64,000 nt of DNA, from NCBI GenBank assembly GCA_013339895.1, contig JABACO010000015.1:6611642-6675641 (forward strand). Direction: 5' to 3'. The stretch comes from Ephydatia muelleri (lineage: Eukaryota; Porifera; Demospongiae; Spongillida; Spongillidae). Position numbers and translations under genes: made by a program. Shown here one piece after another: positions 35,201 to 44,600 of the stretch; the first letter of the stretch is position 1, and every line of letters begins with the position of its first letter. The notes beneath the pieces were generated by a model. That model did no database searches. It was not told where the DNA came from and saw only the letters and a program-made list of their open reading frames with translations.

Positions 35201-38200
35201 TCTTGAAGCTTAATTGCAAAATGTAGGACTGTTAATTGTAGCATCAACCAACTGTACCAAGTCTGTATCTTGTTTTTTGCAATTCACCCAACCCTATATC
35301 TAATATAAATCGCTTTGTTCGCTTGGTTTGTCTCACTCTGCCAGAAGTCTAAGGCGATATCAGCAATTATAGATGTTGCTTACAAAAACTCATTTTCTTT
35401 TTCTCCACACCAACGTTCATATTTAAAAATGGACCATTGTGGGTTCTAGACAGAGTGAGCACATGCCATTACAGCAATTGGAACTGCTAATTGATTTGTA
35501 CCTGCTTTACTTTAGGATGAGGGTTCAATTTCAAACTGAAAATGTTTTTTTGCACCATTCATTTGAGATATCCTCTTGCTACTTAAGTGCTTACTAAGCT
35601 TTAGTTGAAAAACTGTTTAAAGTGATGCTAAATCGTGGCATTTGAGCATTTTTTTTGAAACCACATTTCCATATCTAGAAGTTGAATGGTACATTTTGAT
35701 GTTCATTTCATTTTCTTATGTCGTTTGCATGCCAAAAAAAGAAGAAAATATTAACTGAAAGTGTCAACCTGATTTTCCACGAAAAGGCACATACATGTTG
35801 TATGTGCATATGTATGGTATTGTTGGTGGATGGTATGCCAATGGACAAGTGGAGGCAACACTTTGTTATCAATTGGAACAAAAACCATGTGAATCTTACA
35901 TAGGACCCGCTACTGTTGGCCATAATAGTGAAACACAGTATTGTGCTTTTTTTTAGTCTGTGATGATAATCTGCAATGCCTTAAACACATTACAAAAGCA
36001 AGTAATATTTTTTGCAGAAGCAGAGGAGCGTTTAAGAGGCAGCTACTACATCCTTCTTAAAGCCCTCAATCCCAGTAACATTACAGCTCAGCTGTACAGT
36101 GCAAAAATGATTACGTCATCTGAAAGAGATTCTGTTGACAATACCATGCACAACATGGACGAGAGAAACACACAACTTCTTTCAGCCGTGGAAAGGGCTG
36201 TTTCTGCTGATCCAAGCAACTTTGCAAAGTTTCTGGGTATTTTGAATGATATTCCCACTTACAGACCTCTTGTGACAACGGGTAAACAGCTAGATAGTGC
36301 AGAGATATAGCTGTACTATTGAAATGCATGCTGATGTGCTTCAAGCATATCTTCACCACTTTTTGGTTGGCATATGCAAAGCTCATGAGCAACAATTGGG
36401 AGCAATATGCAACAGTTTTTGACATGTCAGATACGACCAAAATAATCAACTGTGTACTAAGATAGAATTCATTAGTGTAGATAATGAATGGTGATATGTG
36501 TGAAAGTGTAGATCATATTTGTGTGAATCTGGCTCACGTATCTTGTACTAACACGTATTAGATACCATTCTGATTTGTTTACCATGTTCTTGCTTGTTCT
36601 TGATGTGCCTTTTCAGTTATGGGTCTGCCTATTCAGCCTGATCCCCCTGGCAACACTTCATCATTACCTCCAGCAATGAGCACAATTCAAGGAGGTATAT
36701 ATTGCATAATGCCACTTGATGCATTGGTCACCTTTGCTGTTATCTACAAATCATCACATGCAACTACTTTCTATTGTAAAACCATTATTTCTGGTTTCAC
36801 TTCCCACTCCATATACTTCTTGAATATTAGAAGTGCTTCAATATGCACACACATGAATTTTCTCATTTATCTGTATGAAAGTGATCCATGAATGCTATTC
36901 TTTTAGCGATCCTCCAAAGAACAGTTGGATTTAGAGGCATATGTGTGGTGGGAGCTGTTGTCTTGGTATCATCAGTGCTTTGCCTTGTATGTAAGTCAAA
37001 ATGTAATGTGTCTTTCTACTGCAACACTAGTGTCTGCATACATTACATCATCAGTGCATCTGTACACAGTAGAGAGCAGTACATAGATGTGCATGTACGT
37101 AGATGATTATTGAGGATTCATCAAGTGTTGTATAACCCAACGGAATGGTTCTTATATGTTCATTATTCTGAGAGAGGGCATTGTGCGGAGCTAGCTGATC
37201 GATACAGTAGAATTATGAAACAATACTGATGAACGATACAGCATTTTAAATATCATGGATACCTACACACTACGTTTGTATTATTGGTGTGACTCAAATG
37301 GCTTACAAATGAGCAAGGATATGGATGTAGTAATTTTTATAACTGTCAAGATTACACTTGTAACACAATGGTTACTTATGGTAGCATACCACACAGATAT
37401 GAAATTGTCAATACTATGTAGGTCCACTGTCTAAATAATGCAGCATACTTTTATTATTGAATGGTATCCTATTGGATCAGATAGAATTAACCTGTATGTC
37501 CGATGTTAGTATTAGCGACACCCTCACCTTGATAGTCCACGTGTGTGGAGAATGTCTGCCACTTAGTCATGACCAAAATATTTTGTGTATATCAACTGAG
37601 ATGATAGATTATAATAAAAATTCAACTTAAATTGTGATAATTGTTGAAGTCTACACAACATTTAGAGTTGACAAATGTAGTTTTCCCCACCAATTTCTAT
37701 TCTTCTGCATGTTCATCAAAGTTTTTCTCCATCATTATTATAGTACTCAAACCCCCTTTCTTTGAATCCTGGATCCACTCTACAAAAAAAGTTTTAATAC
37801 TTTTAAAGTTAAGGTTGATTTCTATCAAAGGTGTATGATAGACTGTAAGTATGACTATTTTTTCAATTTGATTAGCATAGACAAATTACTATGTTTTTAA
37901 TATTATTAAATCGTGCCAATACATTATACTTTTCTTCATTTTTTCCATTGACATAACTTTTAATCTTTTTTCTACATCATTTGCCTAATTAGTGCAACTG
38001 ATACACTAAGTAAAGCATTTCATTTTGCTGACGCCCATTATGTAGTCACCGTAGTAGCACCCGGGCAAGACACTTGATCCAATCTCTCTCTACTATTCAG
38101 TTCTAAAGCTCAAAGCAGAAGGAAACACTTTCATATCTCACAAGGACCAAGAACAAAAGTTACAAGTGTCTCCGAATACTGAAGAAAAGCATATTAATGA

Positions 38201-38640
38201 AGCCTCGCATAGGGAGCTTTCATACAGGGAGCAAAGTTCACTTCACCAGCCTCCACCAACAGGTAACAATATCTTACCGTACAGTATTATTTTTTGCACA
38301 TTAATAAAAACAATTTTATGTGCTTACAGTAGAATCATGCAGTCTAGAATTGAACCCAAAGAATCTCTTGAATGAAGTTTTTGCTAAGGTTCCTGCCAAG
38401 TGGAAGAGTATTGGCATACAGCTGGATTTGCTGGAGAGTGAATTGGAAGACATAGAATCTCAGATAGCAGGAAGTCCGAATCGTAATTTGGAAGGCTCTA
38501 CGCTGGTGCTGACAAAGTGGAAAGCCTTGCGAAGGAGTCAGTACTCTTGGATTGTCATCATTGAAGCACTTGAGTCATCACTTGTGGGAGAGAATCGCCT
38601 GGCAGCAGAGCTCAGAACTAAGTGCAAAAGTAAATCATAA
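32253..38640 (+). CDS. CARD-CARD-TM-Death membrane protein, copy 1 (intact)
   Basis: Nine exons: 32253-32271, 33289-33588, 34486-34641, 34696-34779, 36018-36281, 36617-36694, 36907-36990, 38101-38262 and 38330-38640. Every intron is phase 1, giving 485 aa. Residues 7-106 form a CARD-like death-fold (STELLAFRRHYSDL, LINAVETSISTNP, FIGVLESMP). Residues 187-274 are a second one (LRGSYYILLKALNP, LLSAVERAVSADPSNFAKFL). Residues 275-300 are a Pro-rich linker and 301-328 a single helix (GICVVGAVVLVSSVLCLV) followed by KLK. Residues 383-485 are a Death domain (LLNEVFAKVPAKWKSIGIQL, LVLTKWKAL). No signal peptide is seen, so it is probably anchored in an organelle or the plasma membrane with both faces possibly signalling. 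Death-fold proteins assemble innate immune and apoptotic complexes. The architecture is unlike any named adaptor I know. The exon 2 acceptor may be 33289 or 33298. Confidence 0.75.
32631..33058. mobile_element. 428 bp MITE with CCCTAGAAA/TTTCTAGGG ends, empty site in copy 2
   Basis: It starts CCCTAGAAAAATTTTATTC and ends GAATTTCTAGGG, flanked on both sides by ATAG (32627-32630 and 33059-33062). The duplicated segment at about 39985 has only one ATAG and no element, so this is a precise insertion after the duplication (or excision from copy 2). The right-end motif TTTCTAGGGATA is also present internally at 32675-32685 in direct orientation with the same AT-rich lead. It lies in intron 1 of the death-fold gene. 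The ends resemble piggyBac-type tips, but the target duplication is not TTAA. Confidence 0.8.
34261..34460 (+). repeat. 24 bp minisatellite, short allele (about 8 units)
   Basis: Units of CTGATCTGCACACCCTAATG plus ATGA in intron 2 of the copy 1 death-fold gene, ending about 25 bases before the exon 3 acceptor. The counterpart in copy 2 has about 34 units. Confidence 0.95.
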
Positions 38641-38874
38641 TGTTTCTTATCAAATGATTCCATTGTTTATAACGCTTTTGTACGCATAAAATCATTGATA
38701 ATTGTAACCTCCTATAGATAACCTAGAGCTGAGTTGAAAGGTGCATGCGTGAATGGGCAAATGCACCAGTGTAGCAACAATATGAAACTCACATTCAGTT
38801 AACAACCTTGCCAACTTGATAACAATAATTAAATGGTATTCCAATATTAACACTCACTTCTCCGATCGCAGTAC

Positions 38875-38884
38875 TATATAAAAG
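38875..38884 (+). promoter_or_regulatory. TATA box of the truncated PX/SH3 gene copy
   Basis: TATATAAAAG preceded by CGATCGCAGTAC, 69 bases upstream of the ATG at 38953. The same box and spacing exist in front of the intact gene at 47693. Confidence 0.7.
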
Positions 38885-38952
38885 AACTTGCTCAGATTCA
38901 TCAACATAGGATACGTGGGTGTTTTGCTTGGTTGTGCAACTAAGCAGATAAA

Positions 38953-39159
38953 ATGAGTCGAGAGAAGGAGAAGCAGCCGCAGCAAGCCACGGATGAATTC
39001 AGGTACTTGACAGACGTGAAGCTCCTCGGGAAGAGAGTGCTACCTGTAAGATGTGAACATTTATTAACCGATTACATGCGCAATAATTGCACTGAAACGC
39101 CGCAGATGATATGTGCGTACAGCTGGATAGCATGCTATATATTCAGGCGCAGTTACTGA
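38953..39159 (+). pseudogene. Truncated first exon of the PX/SH3 scaffold gene
   Basis: The first 28 codons (MSREKEKQPQQATDEFRYLT then DVKLLG) match exon 1 of the intact gene at 47769. After CTCCTCGGG the sequence jumps to something like the region right after exon 2 of the intact gene (GTAAGATGTG...GAACATTTATT), so about 180 bases comprising the end of exon 1, intron 1 and exon 2 have been deleted. No PX or SH3 exons follow before the second duplication unit begins. The promoter is intact, so a short non-functional transcript is possible. Confidence 0.8.
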
Positions 39160-39169
39160 TCCAGGGGAG

Positions 39170-39230
39170 GGGGGGCACAACGGGCCCGTGCCCCCCCTCC
39201 CCCCCCCCCCCCCCCCCCCCCCCCTTTAGT
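39170..39230. repeat. Poly-G/poly-C junction near the duplication boundary
   Basis: AGGGGAGGGGGGGCACAACG followed by GGCCCGTGCCC and a long C run at the border between the two duplication units. It may be an assembly- or recombination-prone site. Confidence 0.7.
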
Positions 39231-40070
39231 TAGCAATGTAAACAAATGCGAGGATAGAGGGGCCCCCCCTTTAGTTAGCAATTCAACAAATGCGAGGATA
39301 CGGGGGGGCCTTGCAAGCGAGATCGTGTACAGCGCCACCAAGATAATACGTGAGCTACTGATGGTATGGACAATGTTCCGCAAACCATCAGTAAACTAAA
39401 CAATTACGGAACTTTTACCCATATTCATTCGAGTTGCATGCGACAAGTCGACAGGAAGTCGCCCCGTGTATGCCGACCTGTAGTGACGTAACTGACGCTA
39501 GCGGTGATGTAATCCATCCTCAGCTGCGTCCGTGGGGTCTGGGGCCGAGACTAAAAAGGGCGTGGTTTAAGCAAGGCAAGGTCTGTTGAAGAGAAAGTAG
39601 CGGGCGCACTGATCGTAAGTTGTCTCTTTGGCCGCAAACTGCAGCGTTGATTCGTATACATGTGTGTGTTGCCGATGTGGAGCTCCGACATTCAGATACA
39701 GGGAGGGTCGCTCAGGGGCTTGATTAAAGGCATGATCACATCCCTTGATTATAATACAGTCTCAACCTGCTCTAGCCAGAGATATATTATCTCTGCTCTA
39801 GCGTACTCTAGCCGGTTCTGATCGATTTATATATGTACTATTATTCGACATGCATTTACACCATCATCAGTATTTCAGCAAATTCCACAACAACTCTGAT
39901 CACTTGGGGAGGTTAGACTGTATAGAATATAGCTTGAGGCCTGTCGGGATGTTTATCACAGCGTGCGTTCCTCCAGCTAATATAGCCTCCCCTGCCCCTT
40001 TGATTGACACTTACGTTACGCATATGTGTTAACCAGTTTCAACGGAGTTGCTGCTTTTCGGAGGCACTAC

Positions 40071-41692
40071 ATCTTCTATTATTTTCCAGGATTTATGGAT
40101 GAAACTTGCTCTGAGAGGTGCTTGCTAAAGATAGCATTGTTGCAGTTTGACTGGAAGTCATTAGGCCGTCGATTGCTGAACACTGAACAAGATGTTAAGG
40201 ACATTGATCGTGAAGAGAAGGAGGAGCAGCACAAGAGGGAGAAGGTGTTGTTGAAGTGGAAGGAACAGCAGGGATCCGGTGCCACATACCAGAAACTATA
40301 TGACACCTTAAAAGAAATAGGAAACAAAGTTACAGCAGAGAGAGTTGAGCAGTTGGCTGTTGATGGTATGTTTAATAAGTAATGATGTGTGACTGGGATG
40401 CACTATTGGACAGTTTTGGATTTTCATCAGTACCACATTTAAGACAATTTCCATTAACTCATAGAACGCCAAGTGCATATCAAGTGCATATATACAATAA
40501 TACATGCAGGCTCACATATCATAATCTGTGTCACCATTCTTTCAGTGCTGTGTATTGTGTTGTGCTGATTATAAAGATCACTTTGAATACTATCGTACTT
40601 GCATGCAAGTGCAATATAGATGCTGTAGTATCATATAAATGTGGGGGTGTAAGCGTGTCAATATAACCTAGCATGTATCATTGCATAAAACATACTTTTT
40701 ATGAACTGGGCAAAAGAAGGAGTGAATGGCACTTAAACATGATGTCTGTGTTCTGAGAGTATCAAAGTCAAGTGAAGTCATCATCAACGAATACCAACAG
40801 CAATAACTATATTTCACCGATGAACAGAGCATCACACATAAAAACTCTTGGACACCAAGACTTGTACTTGTTACCTAGCAACACATGTTTTATACATGTT
40901 TGCATAGCATGCCTATGCATGTACAATTTTGCCTAATACTAATTATAATTACATCGTTGATTTCTTGGTTACAATGGTGACTAATGAAGCTTTTTCATGA
41001 ATTGTCTGAGTCACGCTCCTCCTACCTTGGATGAAATGTTTTGTCGCCTCAACATAATTCTGGTGTCCGAGCTCTACCAGCTTGATCTACCTCCCACTCT
41101 TGACTTGATTGTGTGTGTATGTGTGTGTGTGTGTCTGTGTCTGTGTCTGTGTCTGTGTCTGTGTGTGTGTATCTGTGTCTGTGTGTGTGTGTCTGTGTGT
41201 GTGTGTCTGTGTGTGTGTGTCTGTGTGTGTGTGTGTCTGTGTGTGTGTGAGGGGGTTGTATATTCATTAGTAGTTAAAATGTGTCAAAATTATCTGATTC
41301 AAAGAGGTAATCATATCCAGCAGACTTAACTATGATAGATGCCTAGTGACGTTAAATGTAATGACATCAAAGCACATTGTCGCAACAGTCTTTTACATAT
41401 TTCAATGTCATTACATTCAACATCACAAGGCAACATGTGGTTTATTTCAATGCTTATCGGCCCTAGAAAAGTGTCCATTCAGTGGTTAATAGTTATGACT
41501 TGAGGCGTTTCTACACTAGCAACCACAAATGGGATTGAGGGCGTGTCCACCCAAACCTGATTGATGCAGTTTGGGCATATTACACATGACAAATATGGCA
41601 GTCTCACATTGGAGTTTTAAGGGAACTGGCACATTGGTAGGCCTGATATGGGGAGTTGGATGTGCAACGACAGCTTGAGTCTTGACTGAGTT
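40071..41692 (+). other. 1.6 kb insertion inside the copy 2 CARD1 exon
   Basis: The CARD1 exon reads normally up to GGAGGCACTAC (40070). It then switches to unrelated DNA and resumes at GACCGGGTGGGCTCC (about 41693). The insert carries a complete Death-domain exon (40090-40365), a GT-rich tract with TCTGTG repeats (41110-41250) and an imperfect inverted repeat (about 41342-41367 with 41404-41429, around GTTAAATGTAATGACAT). No target-site duplication is obvious. Confidence 0.8.
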
Positions 41693-44600
41693 TTTGACCG
41701 GGTGGGCTCCATTCAGGATCTTGAGGATCTGTCAGGGACTCTGTATTCTAAGAACATTATATCTCAGGATGTAAGGGACCAGATACAGGACCCATGGTCT
41801 GACTAAATGGAGGAATTGTGAGACCCTCATCAATGCAGTGGAGACCAGCATCTCAACAAACCCTCAAGCATTCCATGTGTTTGTTGGCGTATTGGAATCA
41901 ATGCCTTACATCGCTGCCCTTGCTGATACAATGGTCAGCACTGTAGGTGGGTTCTCCGTGGACATTAGTGGCGAAGTTAGTTACTACATCCTTCTGTGAG
42001 GTTACATATAAGCCACCGCGTATTTAATACGCTGTGAAGCTGGGAAGATAGAAATTTGTATGCATGTTATCAGGCAGCTGATCATAAAAATGGAGAATGA
42101 CAATAGATGTTACAAATTGTGGTATTTTAATACGTGTACAAGGAAGTTATGAGTGTTATAGCTTTCAGCTGCATCTAACTTATTGCTTTTATGCTTGTAG
42201 TGTGGCCTGGGTGGTTTATACTAGGGCATAGATAGGATAAGGGAGTGCGTGTAAGTAAGTTGTAGGACAAGGGGCGTCTTTATAGTTTAGGGGATGCTGG
42301 GGTTAAAGAGATACGCCCCTCTGCAGGGTGTGTGTGGGCGGACCTGTGAGCACTGTGTGCAGGGTTCATCAGGTCCGATCCCCAAAGGTCGGAGAAGGTG
42401 ATCCTGTACACCCCCCAAACATAGGAGCTTTTTCTTAGAGAGTGAATCTAATTAAGAAACCCAACAAAAAACCATTTCAGATGAATACACTCATAAGAGT
42501 TGGTTAATAATGGCTCTGTTTATCTGATGTGTAGGCATTAATAAATTACCTATGAGGTCACCGAATGTTCCCTGCCACACTGCATCTGTTGGTATATCAC
42601 ACCCTAATGATAACTGATCTGCACACCCTAATGATGACTGATCTGCACACCCTAATGATGACTGATCTGCACGCACTAATGATAACTGATCTGCACACCC
42701 TAATGATGACTAATCTGCACCCTAATCTGCACACCCTAATGATGACTGATCTGCACACCCTAATGATGACTGATCTGCACACCCCTAATGATGACTGATC
42801 TGCACACCCTAATGATGACTGATCTGCACACCCTAATGATGACTGATCTGCACACCCTAATGATGACTGATCTGCACACCCTAATGATGACTGATCTGCA
42901 CACCCTAATGATGACTGATCTGCACACCCTAATGATGACTGATCTGCACACCCTAATGATGACTGATCTGCACACCCTAATGATGACTGATCTGCACACC
43001 CTAATGATGACTGATCTGCACTACCCTAATGATGACTGATCTGCACACCCTAATGATGACTGATCTGCACACCCTAATGATGACTGATCTGCACACCCTA
43101 ATGATGACTGATCTGCACACCCTAATGATGACTGATCTGCACACCCTAATGATGACTGATCTGCACACCCTAATGATGACTGATCTGCACTACCCTAATG
43201 ATGACTGATCTGCACACCCTAATGATGACTGATCTGCACACCCTAATGATGACTGATCTGCACACCCTAATGATGACTGATCTGCACACCACACCCTAAT
43301 GATAACTGATCTGCACACCCTAATGATAACTGATCTGCACACCTTAATGATGACTGATCTGCACACCCTAATGATGACATATCTGCACACCCTAATGATG
43401 ACTGATCTTCACACCCCTAATGATGTCTGTATTATCCAATGTTAGGAGACATAGGCATAGTATATCTTCACAATGTAGCTAAAAGGTGTGCCACAGTAGA
43501 TCAAGCATTGAGATGTACATGCCCATCATTTTCAGCCTTGCTTAACGAGAAACAAGTCCAGACCAAGCGGCTTGACTCAGGGATTGGAGAGGAACGAATG
43601 TCACACAATGGTAGGGCAACAACTTAACATGATGGAGGGTAGAATGTGGTGCCAACATTTGCAGTGGACCTTTCCGATGAACCAGACTGTGATGATCCAG
43701 CATCTCAGGACACAACAGAATTGAGGAGACGGAAGTTCAGCTCCACAGGTTAGCTAGTGTAATGAATAAACCTCTTTTACCTATTGGCATGGGTAGATAG
43801 CCACTGTGTTTGACTGTTCTTTCATATTCTTCTGTTATGCTGTCATATTTTGAAACAAACAAAAGGTGTGCATTTGTATTGTCTTCAAACAACATGAAAG
43901 GTTTCTTAAACATCAAACATGTGTTTTGATGGAAGTCTGACTTTCAGAGGATACAATGTAAAAATACCAGTACTTAATGTGTAATTCTTTGCAGTGATTT
44001 TGAACCACAATTGCAGAACTGTGCAGTAATTAACACAAGTAAATCAATGTTCTCTATTGGAAAGTGATTTGGATGGGGATTGGGGTGATACAAATAAAAC
44101 CAAGTAAGCAAGGTACAGTGGAGTTTGATAGGATGCCGCAATGAAAAATTTGCAAATGCAGACATTTCTTGTCTTGAAGCTTAATTGCAAAATGTAGGAC
44201 TGTTTCATTGTAGCATCAACCCACTGTACCAAGACTGTATCTTGTTTTTTGCAATTCACTCAACCCTATATCTAAATCACTTTGTTGATGTTTCACATGG
44301 TTTGTCTCACTCTGCCAGAAATCTAAGGCGGTATCAGCAATTATAGATGTTGCTTACAAACACTCATTTTCTTTTTCTCCACACCAACACATTCATGTTT
44401 AAAAAGGGACCATTGCGGGTTCTAGACAGAGTGAGCACATGCCATTACAGCAGTTGGAACCGCTAATGAATTTGTACCTGCTTTACTTTAGGACGAGGGT
44501 TCAATTTCAAAACTGAAAATGTTTTTAAAAATTCATTTTGCACCATTCATTTGAGATATCCTCTTGCTACTTAAGTGCTTACTAAGCTTTAATACTTGGT

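Larger units (their letters stand above)
31996..39100 (+). repeat. Tandem segmental duplication, copy 1
   Basis: From about 32050 to about 39070 the sequence is repeated, nearly base for base, at about 39300-47900. The match includes exons and introns. Landmarks are GCGGGCGCACTGATCGTAAG (32259 and 39600), GGGCTCCATTCAGGATC (33342 and 41704), a 24 bp minisatellite (34261 and 42600), the CARD2 exon (36018 and 45015), the TM exon (36907 and 45925), the Death exon (38330 and 47138) and the scaffold-gene TATA box (38875 and 47693). Copy 2 differs by a 1.6 kb insertion, an expanded minisatellite and several deletions. Confidence 0.93.

Noticed and set aside
42565-43390. DLHTLMMT repeat frames on either strand
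   Set aside because: Products of the 24 bp minisatellite in an intron.
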